The notes below the pieces were generated by a model that searched no databases, was not told the origin of the DNA, and saw nothing but the letters and a program-made list of their open reading frames with translations. Positions 1 through 11,736 of a stretch of DNA of 64,000 nt are shown here, piece by piece. The stretch covers positions 1 through 64,000 of the forward strand of contig JASANC010001821.1 in NCBI GenBank assembly GCA_030248135.1, read 5' to 3'. The DNA is from Theristus sp. LFF4_11. Lineage: Eukaryota; Nematoda; Chromadorea; Monhysterida; Xyalidae. Made by a program: the position numbers and the translations under genes. The first letter of the stretch is position 1. Each line of letters starts with the position of its first letter.

Positions 1-1980
1 ACGGATATTGGGTTAGTTTTCTTAAGTGAGCAACTCTAGATGCTGAATCGTGACGATTTCGGGCGAATCGGCCGTGGAAATTGGCGAAATCGGTCCAGAA
101 ACGAAAAACAAGAAAAGGGTGTTTTCCAGGGTAATTCAATGCGCTGATCACGAATTTTGGGTTAGTTTTCTTATGCAAGCAACTCTAGGTGCTGAATCGT
201 GACGATGTCGGGCGAATCGGCCGTGGAAATCGGCGAAATCGGTCCAGAAACGAAAAACAAGAAAAGGGTGTTTTCCAGGGTAATTCAATGCGCTGATCAC
301 GGATATTGGGTTAGTTTTCTTAAGTGAGCAACTCTAGATGCTGAATCGTGACGATTTCGGGCGAATCGGCCGTGGAAATTGGCGAAATCGGTCCAGAAAC
401 GAAAAACAAGAAAAGGGTGTTTTCCATGGTAATTCAATGCGCTGATCACGGATATTGGGTTAGTTTTCTTTCGTGAGCTACTCTAGATGGTGAATCGTGA
501 CGATTTCGGGCGAATCGGCAGTGGAAATTGGCTAAATCGGTCCAGAAACGAAAAATAAGAAAAGGGTGTTTTCCAGGGTCATTCAATGCACTGATCACGG
601 ATTTTGGGTTAGTTTTTTCATGTGAGCAACTATAGATACCGAATAGTGGCGATTTCGGGCGAATCGGCCGTGGAATTTAGTGAAACCGGTCCAGAAATGA
701 AAAACAAGAAATCGGTGTTTTCCATGGTAATTCATTGCGCCGATCACGGCTTTTTGGTTAGTTTTCTTATGTGAGCAATTCTAAGTACTGAATCGTGACG
801 ATTTTGGGCCGTAGAATAAGCATAGAGGAAATTGGCCTAAAAACGAAAAATGAAAAACCTGTGTTGTCCGGGGTTCAGAAGAATGTGTGACCAACGTATT
901 GTGATTTTGGTCCGACCTTTGGGGCTTATGTAAAAGTCAGAATATTATCTAAAAATGCGGGAGACGCATATAAAAGGAGGAATATGGCCTTGTGTAAGCA
1001 GTGAAAGACTTGGCTCGACAACCTTTTCAAGTCTCTGATGTGGTACACACGGATACAAGTACATAAGAGTCATATTTTTGCGCCGTTTATTTTTTATTCA
1101 GGTTGCAAGTGGCAACCCTCGTACATTGTAGACAAATGAAACTTTCACATTTGCCTTTTTCTAGCATTTAGCGACCTCTAAAACCACTAAAATAACGATC
1201 AGACTTTAGATCGCTGACACTGGTTTGCACAAAGTGTATCGCAGAGGCATTGGGAACGCAAGGTCTCCTTCTGTGGCAATGACTCACCGGTTTATCCTGT
1301 CACAAGAGTTTGGTAAAAAGGGTGAAAATCAACGGAAGACAACACTTTTTGCACTGGTGCTGCTGTATGCACAGCGGTGCGTACGTTAGCAACAACGATA
1401 AAGCTACATGCAGCAATGTTTTGCAATCTCTGATGTTTTTGTTTTTTTGCACAGAATTTACAGTATAGCCGATTAAACATGGCAGCTTTTTTCAGTGTGC
1501 AAGGAGCGCGCGAATTTTGAATGAAAGAAAAAGAAGTTCAGAAACCAAATTGTATGCCAAATTTGACGCGTTTTTTAAACTAATGGATTATCCGTATTAT
1601 TCTGTTCATTCTTTTTCCCTTGCACACATGATTGGATATTATGTTGGCATTTTTGAAAAAGACAACTCCTAGTCAGCGACTAATCCCGCCTTGATGGACT
1701 GCCTCATTTATTCGGCCATGCTATACAGAATTTCGCACATGATGTGATTTTAGACTAAACTGAAGAGAACAATTGAAAAATATCTAGATAACTTCAAAGT
1801 TTTACGCTTTTCAGCAAGCTTTTAAACAACAAACGCGGCGCAAAAATATGACTCTTATGTACTTGTATCCGTGTGTACCACATCAGAGACTTGAAAAGGT
1901 TGTCGAGCCAAGTCTTTCACTGCTTACACAAGGCCATATTCCTCCTTTTATATGCGTCTCCCGCATTTTTAGATAATATT
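1..1980 (+). mobile_element. Composite satellite-hairpin repeat, copy 1 (left end outside window)
   Basis: The right-hand part of a repeat seen three times here. Positions 1 to about 860 are roughly six diverged units of the 149-bp satellite; each unit carries GCGCTGATCACG and CGGGCGAATCGGCCG. A short link (about 860-944) follows, then a hairpin module at 945-1980. The two arms of the module, 945-1088 and 1838-1980, are near-perfect inverted repeats of about 140 bp around a 750-bp centre. The outer end is TTTTTAGATAAT. Sequence after 1980 differs from that after the other two copies, which marks a true boundary. No credible transposase frame was seen. Short open frames in the centre recur in copy 2 but look like chance. 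Confidence 0.75.
945..1980. repeat. Hairpin module with 140-bp inverted arms
   Basis: The left arm starts ATTATCTAAAAATGCGGGAG and the right arm ends with its complement. The same module is at 5623-6657 and, in a shorter form, at 31863-32659. The left flank (AAAAGTCAGAAT) is the same in all three copies, while the right flank differs each time. The module therefore travels as the right end of the composite element and is not an independent insertion in the satellite. Confidence 0.75.
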
Positions 1981-2152
1981 GAAAAATGACCCAAATGTCT
2001 CAACTGTATCGCAGGGACACGAGCACACGACGACGGGTCACTTCACCAATCTTGAATTGCCGCGTCGAGCTTGAAACTGGGCTTACAGATTTCCATGCGC
2101 GCATTGAGTCGTGAACCAAAATATAAAAAAAGATATAAAATTGATTTCTCAG

Positions 2153-3079
2153 GAAATACGTGTCCGATCGTGACCCGGTGTCGGCGGCCGATCATTTCGG
2201 CGTGCGTCGCTGGTTCACGCTGGAGCAAATGCTTGCAGCGCGCGTGCACTACGGCCACAAAGTCGGCACACTGCAGCCGCACATGAAGCAGTACCTGTAC
2301 GGACAGCGCATCGGGACGTGCCTGTTCGACCTGCGTCGCACGGCCGCGCATCTCCATCGCGCGTTGAACTTCATCGCGCATCTGGCGCTACGCGACGGCA
2401 TTTTCCTGTTCGTCACCAACGATCGGTTTGTGTGGCTGTGGAACTTGCATGGAACAGGGAACTGGTGTGGCGACCATTCGCGACAGTGCTGACGTGTTGT
2501 TGGTATCAGAACAAACAACCGTGTCTGTTCTGTTTTGCAGTGCCCACATTGACCTCGTCGAGGACGCTGCCGTCGAAGTGAAAGAGTTCGCGCACGCGCG
2601 CCGGTGGCTGCCGGTCTGTGTCGCATGTCCAGTATTTGCCAATTTTATTGCAAAAAGCACACGATTACCATCTTTTATCCAAAAAGTACCCGCAGTAACA
2701 CGCATTACAACGAACACGCACCTGAGAAAAAACGCAAAAGCAGCGCGCTTTCAATGACGCAAACAGCGCTGTTCGTGTTGTGTGTGCACGTGCACAGATT
2801 TTTTTATTCTTCTTTTTTCTGTTCTGGTCTGTTTATCTGGTTGTCGATTTTTCATATGGAGTATTTTAGTAAAGTTGGAACGCGATTAGTCTTGTCAAGA
2901 TACCAACCAAATCAAGTCTTGTGCGGTTTTGTTGTCTTTTTTGTGTACCTGACGACCTGGGCCTGACTGATCCACTCTTCCAGGGCACCCTACTGAATGC
3001 GGCGTACAAGAGGGAGATGGAGATTCGATTGCCGGACTGTTTGATTCTGACATCCACCATTTCGCATCAGTTCCATCAG
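2153..3079 (+). CDS. MRPS2: Mitochondrial ribosomal protein uS2m (MRPS2), partial
   Basis: Small-subunit protein of the mitochondrial ribosome. Exons read: 2153-2425, 2541-2613 and 2984 to about 3079; the first two introns join in phase. The protein shows the family motifs in order: FTLEQMLAARVHYGHK (family pattern F-x-x-x-x-L-x-A-R-V-H-x-G-H-K), LYGQRIGTCLFDL, LNFIAHLALRDGIFLF, then EFAHARRW and IRLPDCLILTSTISHQF. The N-terminal mitochondrial targeting part is not visible and may lie left of the window. The C-terminal third, with the family's conserved I-x-x-V-D-T-N and P-x-N-D-D segments, was not found in any frame downstream. Instead, coding sequence runs into a G-rich tract and then a composite repeat. 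Either the last exon is lost or displaced, or the assembly is wrong there. Family assignment is firm; integrity is doubtful. Confidence 0.85.
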
Positions 3080-3231
3080 CATGGGGGCGGCGGTGGGGGG
3101 GGGAAAAAAAAAGAAGGGGGTGCGGGGGTGGTGGGGATTAGTACAAAGTTCTATGCGCATGTGATTGTCCCGCCGGGGGGAAAAAAGGGGGGGGGGTGGG
3201 GGGGGGGGGTGGGGGGGGAGGCGTGGGGGAT
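3080..3231. repeat. G-homopolymer and G-rich tract
   Basis: Runs of up to about ten G on the plus strand, interrupted by AAAAA and short mixed stretches. It lies between the last recognisable MRPS2 exon and the left end of composite repeat copy 2. It could fold as G-quadruplexes and is a plausible place for polymerase slippage or assembly error. Confidence 0.8.
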
Positions 3232-6200
3232 CATGCGGATGCGCGAGCGAGCGCCAGCGAGCGGACAGCGCATCACGCATAATATGAGCCGTTATCCCCT
3301 CGCGCGCTTTTTTCAAATTTGCTCGCTGCGTCCAGCGAGCATAGTATAAGCCACAAACTTGGTTCCGTGCACACGAAACGAACACCCAAAGTTGTGCTTG
3401 GAGCCGCGAAAAAATTTTTATTCGACTACTTTTCATACGCTGTAGACACGAAAAACCTATTCTGAAAACAGTGTTACTTCTTTCCCTTTGTCCTTTTTTT
3501 TCAGGTATGTAATCAACATGTGTTCGCCCTTTAAATTTTTACCTGCGACACTTTCACAGTCGAACAAAAATGTTCCCTGGGGTAATTCCACCCGGAGATT
3601 TTGAAAATTGGGTTAATTTTTTACCCCGACCCTGTTTTTGGGTAAAAATTGGGCATTTTTAATTGTTCGGAGGGTTTTCACCTGGTTTTAAGTGTTCGCC
3701 CTTTCAATTTTTAGCTGGGACACTTTCACAGTTGAACAAAAATGTTTCCTAGGGTAATTTCATCCGTATTTTTTGAAAATTTAGTTAATTTTTTTGCCCG
3801 GGCACTTTTTTGAGTCAAAATTGTGCATTCTTTGAAAGTTCGTAGCATTTTGACTGGGTATCAGTTTTTCACTCTTACAAATTTTGTCTGAGCTGCGAAA
3901 AATAGTAGGAAAAAGGTCTAGTCCGTAGTAATTCAATGCGCTGATCACGGATTTTGGGTTAGTTTTCTTACGTGAGCAACTCTAGATGCTGAATCGTGAC
4001 GATTTCGGGCGAATCGGCCGTCGAAATTGGCGAAATCGGTCCAGAAACGAAAAACAAGAAAAGATTGTTTTCCAGGGTAATTCAATGCGCTGATCACGGA
4101 TTTTGGGTTAGTTTTCTTACGTGAGCAACTCTAGATACTGAATCGTGTCGATTTCGGGCGAATCGGCCGTGGAAATCGGCGAAATCGGTCTAGAAATGAA
4201 AAACAAGAAAACTATGTTTTCCAATGTAATTCAATCCGCTGATCACGGATTTTGGGTTAGTTTTCTTATGTGAGCAACTCTAGATACCGAATCGTGACGA
4301 TTTCGGGCGAATCGGCCGTCGAAATTGGCGAAATCGGTCCAGAAACGAAAAACAAGAAAAAGGTGTTTTCCAGGGTAATTCAATGCGCTGATCACGGATT
4401 TTCGGTTAGTTTTCTTACGTGAGCAACTCTAGATACTGAATCGTGACGATTTCGGGCGAATCGGCTGTCGAAATTGGCGAAATCGGTCCAGAAACGAAAA
4501 ACAAGAAAAGGGTGTTTTCCTTGGTAATTCAATGCGCTGATCACGGATTTTGGGTTAGTTTTTTATGTAAGCAACTCTAGATGCTGAATCGTGACGATTT
4601 CGGGCGAATCGGCCGTGGAAATTGGCGAAATCGGTCCAGAAATGAAAAACAAAAAAACGGTGTTTTCCGTGGTAATTAAATACACTGATCACAGATTTTG
4701 TGTTAGTTTTTTTATGTGAGCAACTCTAAATACCGAATCGTGATGATTTCGGGCGAATCGGCCGTCGAATTTAGTGAAACCGGTCCAGAAATGAAAAACA
4801 AGAAGTCGGTGTTTTCCATGGTAATTCATTGCGCCGATCACGGATTTTGGGTTAGTTTTCTTATGTGAGCAACTCTAGATACCGAATCGTGACGATTTCG
4901 GGCGAATCGGCCGTCGAAATTGGCGAAATCGGTCCAGAAACGAAAAACAAGAAAAGGATGTTTTCCAGGGTAATTCAATGCGCTGATTACGGATTTTGGG
5001 TTAGTTTTCTTACGTGAGCAACTCTAGATACTGAATCGTGACGATTTCGGGCGAATCGGCCGTGGAAATTGGCGAAATCGGTCCAGAAACGAAAAATAAG
5101 AAAAGGATGTTTTCCAGGGTAATTCAATGCGCTGATCACGGATTTTGTGTTAGTTTTTTTATGTGAGCAACTCTAGATACTGAATCGTGACGATTTCGGG
5201 CGAATCGGCCGTGGAAATTGGCGAAATTGGTCCAGAAATGAAAAACAAAAAAAACGGTGTTTTCCATGGTAATTAAATACACTGATCACGGATTTTGTGA
5301 TAGTTTTTTCATGTGAGCAACTATAGATACCGAATCGTGACGATTTCGGGCGAATCGGCCGTGGAATTTAGTGAAACCGGTCCAGAAATGAAAAACAAGA
5401 AGTCGGTGTTTTCTATGGTAATTCATTGCGCCGATCACGGCTTTTGGGTCAGTTTTCTTATGTGAGCAATTTCTAGGTACTGAATCGTGACGATTTTGGG
5501 CGAATCGGCCGTAGAAATAGCATAGACGAAATTGGCCTAAAAACGAAAAATGAAAAACCTGAGTTGTGTGCCCAACGTATTGTGATTTTGGTCCGACCTT
5601 CGGGGCTTATGTAAAAGTCAGAATATTATCTAAAAATGCGGGAGACGCATATAAAAGGAGGAATATGGCCTTGTGTAAGCAGTGAAAGACTTGGCTCGAC
5701 AACCTTTTCAAGTCTCTGATGTGGTACACACGGATACAAGTACATAAGAGTCATATTTTTGCGCCGTTTATTTTTTATTTAGGTTGCAAGTGGCAACCCT
5801 CGTACATTGTAGACAAATGAAACTTTCACATTTGCCTTTTTCTAGCATTTAGCGACCTCTAAAACCACTAAAATAACGATCAGACTTTAGATCGCTGACA
5901 CTGGTTTGCACAAAGTGTATCGCAGAGGCATTGGGAACGCAAGGTCTCCTTCTGTGGCAATGACTCACCGGTTTATCCTGTCACAAGAGTTTGGTAAAAA
6001 GGGTGAAAATCAACGGAAGACAACACTTTTTGCACTGGTGCTGCTGTATGCACAGCGGTGCGTACGTTAGCAACAACGATAAAGCTACATGCAGCAATGT
6101 TTTGCAATCTCTGATGTTTCTGTTTTTTGCACAGAATTTACAGTATAGCCGATTAAACATGGCAGCTTTTTTCAGGGTGCAAGGAGCGCGCGAATTTTGA

Positions 6201-6657
6201 ATAAAAGAAAAAGAAGTTCAGAAACCAAATTGTATGCCAAATTTGACGCGTTTTTTAAGCTAATGGATTATCCGTATTATTCTGTTCATTCTTTCTCCCT
6301 TGCACACATGATTGGAAATTATGTTGGCATTTTTGAAAAAGACAACTCCTAGTCAGCGACTAATCCCGCCTTGATGGACTGCCTCATTTATTCGGCCATG
6401 CTGTACAGAATTTCGCACATGATGTGATTTTAGACTAAACTGAAGAGGACAATTGAAAAATATCTAGATAACTTCAAAATTTTTACGCTTTTCAACAAGC
6501 TTGTAAACAACAAACGCGGCGCAAAAATATGACTCTTATGTACTTGTATCCGTGTGTACCACATCAGAGACTTGAAAAGGTTGTCGAGCCAAGTCTTTCA
6601 CTGCTTACACAAGGCCATATTCCTCCTTTTATATGCGTCTCCCGCATTTTTAGATAA
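3232..6657 (+). mobile_element. Composite satellite-hairpin repeat, copy 2
   Basis: Full copy of about 3.4 kb. The head begins ATCATGCGGATGCGCGAGCG; GATGCGC and GCGCATC within the first 45 bases can form a stem. A unique segment of about 690 bp (3232-3925) is followed by about eleven 149-bp satellite units (3929-5560), a short link, and the hairpin module 5623-6657 ending TTTTTAGATAAT. Head, array and module occur in the same order in copy 3 (28124-32659). I see no coding capacity and no clear target-site duplication, so it would be non-autonomous if mobile. Confidence 0.75.
3929..5560 (+). repeat. 149-bp satellite array, copy 2
   Basis: About eleven units of a period near 149 bp, several with point changes and small indels. 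The last units are the most diverged, as in the other two arrays, which suggests homogenisation in the centre and decay at the edge. Each unit has the core CTAGATxCTGAATCGTGACG and GGTGTTTTCCAGG. Too long and too variable between units to be a CRISPR array. Confidence 0.9.
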
Positions 6658-6700
6658 TAAACGCGCCATTCTCGTCGGCAAACAGGCGCGAGCGCAGCTG

Positions 6701-7017
6701 CTACAGAGCGAGCGGACACAGCGCCACGATCAAGAGGTTCATCAAGAGGCCGCCGACGACGCACGTGCTCGTGAACGCTCGGAGCGACCCGCCGGTGGGC
6801 AACGCGGCGACGCCGTCGCACGGACGGACGCGGAACGCCACTGGCGTACGGGCGTACGCAGCTTGGTGGAGACGCTCCGGGCGCACGATACACCGCCAGC
6901 AGATGATGCCGACCATTGAGTCGCACTTGTGCCGTCCTTTGGAGCGTGCTGGACAATCGCAATTTGTTGACACTTGGCACAGTGACAAGCACAACGCAGG
7001 AGAGCATTTTTGAAGAT
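6701..7017 (-). other. GC-rich coding-like block, unidentified
   Basis: A block of exon-like base composition begins right at the end of composite repeat copy 2. On the minus strand one frame is Cys-rich (NCDC, then HKC, then IICWRC) and ends in a hydrophobic stretch, VVGGLLMNLLIVALCPLAL, followed by a stop at 6701-6703. That pattern would fit the C-terminus of a small zinc-binding or cysteine-rich membrane protein. Two plus-strand frames are also open across part of it and are hydrophilic, so strand and frame are not certain. No family was recognised. It is not the missing end of MRPS2. Confidence 0.3.
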
Positions 7018-7462
7018 CTGGATTTGGACGGTTACAATTTCCAGTGCTTCGTGCGTTCTTTGTTCTTTTTCTGTGAGCGAACTCAAAGGCCACGGATTGT
7101 TGTGCGTATTCGTGGATTGTTTTGATATGTTCTTTTATGTTGTTATCAGTCTGTTTGAAATTATCTAAAAATGCAGTCAAGTCATTGCTCAATTTTTTTA
7201 CGGTGATTTTAACGTTTGGCGATTGTTGAAATAATTGAGGACATTTTTATTGATGGAACAAAGTAAGATATCAATGAAGTGCGGAGTCACCAAACGCCAA
7301 AACTAAATAAAACTGATTTTATCTTCAGAATTTAATTCTTCTGCAAAATACAGGCTTCTCTGCCAAGCTAAATTCCTATTCATGGTTGCCGGTGTGTGCT
7401 GTGTCTGTGTGGAAACCTGTTTTAACCAAGAATTTCTTGCAGTCTCGTCCAGGTTTGAAACG

Positions 7463-10215
7463 ATGAAATCACCTGAAGTGAAAAAGGTGCGCAAGATAAA
7501 CCGGAGAAAACGAACAAAAACTGTGCTTGATTCGGAAGCAATGTTTCCAGAAGCTGAAGCAATCCCTGTGGTGATTGATCAACAGCCGCAAAAAATAGGG
7601 ATCGATCATTTACAAACGGCTGTTGGCGATGCTGACACTGAATTGACCACATCCCGCTTTGCAAAAACGCACCGGAAAACAAAGAGAACGTCAAATGAGA
7701 GGCGAAAACGAAAGTTAAAAATCGGCACCGACTTGCTGGAGCAATCGAAACCGTCTGATGAAGCAGAGAAGAACGAGGATGCGAGCGCCGATGACAATGC
7801 GACTGAAGAAAAACGCGCAGGCTGTTAGTGACTTTTGCCTTTTTGTGCTATTCTAAACTTGTCATTTCAGCTTGCTGAAAGCAGCTTTTCTAATTCAAGA
7901 ACAGCCAGTCCACTGATTGCCCATACCTTTTTCCAAGCTAGGGCACCGCGGTATGCGAAACCGCAAACACGAACTTCATGTACGCAAAAAATGACTTACG
8001 ACTTTCAGCGATGGTTCACGTTGCATTGGGCGATCTGCTGAAGCTGCAAGAGTCGCTCAGTGTTGCTCTGTTCAATCGTGCTGTGTTCGGTGACGACAAC
8101 ACCCAGAGAAACCAGTCACCCAGCTCCAGTGACTTAGCCACGATCAAATCAACGGACGCCGACGCCACAAACAAGTCCGGCATTTGTGATGCGTCAAAAT
8201 GGTCGTCCGACAATGAGTTCGTGAAGCGTTCAAAGCGCAAACAACGTACAGCGTCGGTCGAACGGAACGAGAAGAAGCGCAGAGCGAAACGAGTGAAACG
8301 GCGACCTCGAGAAGAGTCGTCGAAGCAGCCACGGTCGATGTTCGCCCAGCAGACGACGTCGCGTTCTGTGTCAGACACGGCGACGCCGGGCAGACCGGTG
8401 AATGGAGCAGAAAACACTTTTTTGTTTCCTTTTTTTGTGAACGTTACCTGCGGTTCATCTGATCAACACAGTCCAAACGTTGCGTTCATTAATCCAAGCA
8501 AGGTTTTTTGGACCTTGGTAGTCCAGTGTCTGCAAAAGAAATTTCACTCGAGGTGCAGCTATGTCGGATGATTCCTGCGTCTCTTCTGCAAAATACAACG
8601 TTCATCCTGTCCAGCACTGTGTTAGTAGTATGTGCACTTTTTCAACTACTTTCTTGAATGTGCACTTATTATTACAGCGCGATCCACGATTCGACACGCG
8701 ATGCGGTGACTTCAACGATCACTACTTCGACCAGCACTATGGCTTCGTAAAAGAGTTGCGCACTGAGGAGAAACAGGTGCGAAGGGAGATGGCATATAAA
8801 AAACGGTTTTATTTTTGGATATAAAACCAAACTAGAAAATAAAACCAAACCAAACTAGGCCCCAAAATAGAAACGGGTTTTCACCAAACTTCTTTCACTG
8901 AAAATGATGGCCATTTTTAGTCAGTTACGAGTGCTGAAAAGAAGCGTGAAACCCCTATTATCTGGTTTTTGATTTTGGTTAAAATTATCGCCCTGATTCG
9001 CCGCGTACCATGCATTTTGAAAATCTTTGTTCTTCGGATTTCCCCATTTTTCCTAGAAATAAAACCGCTTTTTTAACGGAAAAATATTTTTCCGTTTTTG
9101 TCTATCTCCAGGTGCAAGAGAAAAAAGCTTTGACTGACCGACTTTTCAAAAAAATGCTCAGATGCTGAAAAAAGTGGCGCGCTCCGTTGAAGATGCGATC
9201 GAAAAAAAGCGCATTCGGCAGGCTGTCAAGAGAATTGTGCGTTCACCACTTGTTTGCGTTTTGTTTGCTAGCTCTCTCTTCAACTTACTGTTTTCATGAA
9301 CGTTGTGCAAAAGTTATAAGCCTTGTATTTCTGTCGCATTTGTTCTTTGTTGTTCATTGTTTTCAGGAAGACCAAGAACGAAGCGAGCGCGAAAAGCAGG
9401 CAGCCAAGCAGCAGCTGCGTCTGCTGCGCCACGAAAACATGCAACGGATGAAACAGGGGCAACGGCCGGTCTTTGTGCCGAGAGGCAAGTGCGCTCAGAG
9501 ATGGTGCATTCATGGAATGGTTGTTTCAGTGACGCGTCACTTTATTCATAATATGCGGTTCATGGAACTTCTGTAGCATCAGCAACAGTGACGCACGACC
9601 ATGCTCTTGCGTTAGAACAGAGTTGCTGTTTTTGCGTTCATGAAAGTGCCATTTCATCGATACGATAGCTATGCGATTTCTGCTGCCTCTAATTCATGAA
9701 TGCACTGATAACCGATTCCATGCAAGGTAATTGCCAGTCGGGTGTGCAAAGAAAAAAGAATGAACAGAATGCCACAAAAAAATCCATTAGTTGAAAAACA
9801 CGTCACCTTTGACACGCAATTGAATTTTTTTAACGGTTTTTTCATTCAAATTTTGCGCGCTCCTTGCACCCTGAAAAGCTGCCATTCCGAAGCTTGGTTC
9901 AACTTCGTCAAATCGACCACTTACTTCAGTAAACCCCAAATGTATGACAGCACCGTGCATGTGTGCTATGACGCAGATTAGTGAAAGCTGGATCATTTTT
10001 TAACAAGGACTGCGTTTTTGCAGTAGTCGTCTAAAAAATGTTTCCTTGTTTTAGGTGAACTAAAACGACAAGCGCTTGAGCGGAAATTCGCAGAGCTACA
10101 ACGAACTGGTAAGTTGGACTCGTATTTGAAGAGACGAGAACGAAAGGAAGCGAGAAAACAGCAACGGCTAAGTAAAGATACAGAGATTCGAACATCTGAA
10201 GCAAGATCATCATAA
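7463..10215 (+). CDS. RRP36: RRP36, nucleolar rRNA-processing protein
   Basis: RRP36 acts in the nucleolus in early pre-rRNA cleavage for the small ribosomal subunit. Proposed exons: 7463-7823, 8009-8333, 8522-8552, 8678-8776, 9162-9236, 9367-9484, 10055-10215; phases agree throughout and give 389 residues. Family landmarks: GDLLKLQESLSVALFNRAVF near the start of exon 2, RRPREESSKQPR at its end, RDPRFDTRCGDFN in exon 4, a basic helical middle, QGQRPVFVPRG in exon 6, and ELKRQALERKFAEL to the stop in exon 7. Exon 1 (Lys/Arg/Glu-rich) and the exon 2 donor at 8333 are the least sure parts. The joint 9484 to 10055 works only with a GC donor (GAGAG|GCAAGT), because the nearby GT at 9488 creates a stop. 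The protein is longer than the human one because of its low-complexity N-terminus. Confidence 0.85.
8796..9078. repeat. Small fold-back repeat in an RRP36 intron
   Basis: AAAAAACGGTTTTATTT near 8798 has its near complement AAATAAAACCGCTTTTTT near 9059. The piece between holds no coding signal. It lies entirely within the intron 8777-9161. Confidence 0.4.
9847..9893 (-). repeat. Stray fragment of the composite repeat
   Basis: About 45 bp (TGCGCGCTCCTTGCACCCTG and flanks) match, in reverse orientation, the centre of the hairpin module at about 6160-6200. It sits in the last RRP36 intron and suggests that older or partial copies are scattered in introns. Confidence 0.6.
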
Positions 10216-10260
10216 AAACTAAAGTTGCGCCGAGTTTTCCGGCAGTAGTTCACTCTGTTA

Positions 10261-10440
10261 AGGCGGAAACACCATTTAGTTTTTCGTCCGTACGCACAAA
10301 CGTCGTTCTAAATCCCGTGCGCAAACTAATCGTGTCCGTAATGCAAGATAGCACACACGACACGATTTCTAAATCGCGTGGCCATTTTTTACGTGTCGTG
10401 TCCGTGCGTACGTACAAAAAACTAATTGCTAAACGCGCCT
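10261..10440. mobile_element. Palindromic MITE, AAGGCG family, copy 1
   Basis: About 180 bp bounded by AGGCGGAAACACCATTTAG and its imperfect inverse CTAATTGCTAAACGCGCCT. The interior is also largely self-complementary (ACGCACAAACG against CGTGCGTACGT). Flanking TA or TTA is consistent with a short target duplication. A second copy lies at 25429-25613. It begins 45 bp after the RRP36 stop. Confidence 0.75.
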
Positions 10441-10572
10441 TTAGAACAGTAATGTTGCACAGTCGAGTCACGCACGCTAACACGCATGCTGTTGTGTTTG
10501 TAGCGTCTGTGTTTGTAAGTGTGCAACATTATGGTATCATGAATCGAGTCATTGTCTTAAGACTGGGACTCT
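10441..10572. mobile_element. MITE of the AGACAGTGCAC family, diverged copy
   Basis: Starts AACAGTAATGTTGCACAGTC and ends GTGTGCAACATTATGG, then CATTGTCTTAAGACTGGGACT. These are the same end motifs, diverged, as at 46360-46536. It abuts the AAGGCG-family MITE, so two elements are joined end to end. Confidence 0.5.
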
Positions 10573-10960
10573 GGTAGCTTTTTGTTGATTTGTGAAGAAT
10601 GAAATGCCACAATATTTTATTTTTTAAATGCTAAGTAACATAATGAGTGTTTCAGAAACTGTTTGTTTCAAAATGTTTCCGTTGCGGTTCTTTGGAAACG
10701 ATCAAAAAACGTCTTTTGTTCAAATGCTGAAACGTCATTGTGCACTGTGAAATTTGTTTCTGAATAAACGGTGAAAGAAACTGCTGCCTGGCTTTTTTTG
10801 TACCAGACCACCCTGAGATACTAAGAAAATAAAAGTGTGTTCATACAGTACAGCATCCAGTTTCAATATTCTGACATGATATCACGTGTGGTCAGAACTT
10901 TATTTAACGTAAATTTGAAAATAATCATGGTTTTTTTTCAGTGCTAGTAAAGTACGAATA

Positions 10961-11736
10961 CAGGGTGAACCAAAACAACTACACGATAAAAATCGGCTCT
11001 AGCTCACCAACGTGTGGATGGTTCAGACTAATATTTTAACCACACATCACCCATAACTTCTCATTTTTTGTGTTAAAATTTCAGAATTGGGCCACCACCT
11101 TATAACGAATGAAACGAAATGGTAAAAATGCGCGAAAAACAAAATTTTCGCGCCAAATACAGTACGCTGCGTTTAGCGCACGTCCACCACTCAGCGCTCA
11201 AAAAGAATTTTCTTCCTTTTCTTTCAAACGAACAATTGCTGATTTTTCTGCCGATGATAACAAGATTGGCGTCCTGTGGTCAGTTTTATAAAAGTGAGTA
11301 GTGTCTGAAAAGTGAGGAGTTTTACTCCAGGGTGTTCCGAAAGTTAGACCATACGAATTCCGGTTGAAGAATTGAGCCTAAAGTTCAACATTTCCTGTTT
11401 CACAAAGTTCGCATGCCACAATCATATTGTTCAAGCACAAAATCAGCAATTGTTCGTTTTGAAAGAAAAGAAACAAAAATTCACAGCGACAGCTAAAACA
11501 TCTCCTTGAGAGCTGGAGTGGTGCGCTAAACGCAGCGTGCTGTATTTGGCGCGAAAATTTTGTTTTTCGCGCATTTTTACCATTTCGTTTCATTCGTTAT
11601 AAGGTGGACCAATTCTGAAATTTTAACACAAAAAATTAGTAAGTTATGGGTGATGCTTGGTTAAAATTTCATCCCAATCAATCCACCCGTCGGCGAGCTA
11701 GAGCCAAATCTTATCGTGTGGTTTTTTATCACCCTG
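10961..11736. mobile_element. Fold-back element with about 300-bp inverted arms
   Basis: Left end CAGGGTGAACCAAAAC and right end TTATCACCCTG, with TA on both sides. The arms 10961-11270 and 11440-11736 are diverged inverted copies; for example CGAATGAAACGAAATGGTAA at 11106 recurs inverted at about 11577. The centre has no credible protein. Terminal CAGGGTG and the TA flank resemble non-autonomous Tc1/mariner-like elements; the class is inference. Confidence 0.75.

Noticed and set aside
1292..1480. Small proteins in the hairpin module (also 5991-6200)
   Set aside because: Only weakly conserved between module copies, on opposite strands, with intron-like composition and no motif.
3232..6657. 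Helitron
   Set aside because: The head has a stem, but I see no TC start with a CTRR end and no hairpin just before such an end.
9112..9161. RRP36 exon starting VQEKKALTDRLFKKM
   Set aside because: It puts the next exon out of frame and ends in a stop; splicing 8776 to 9162 directly keeps phase and aligns without gaps.
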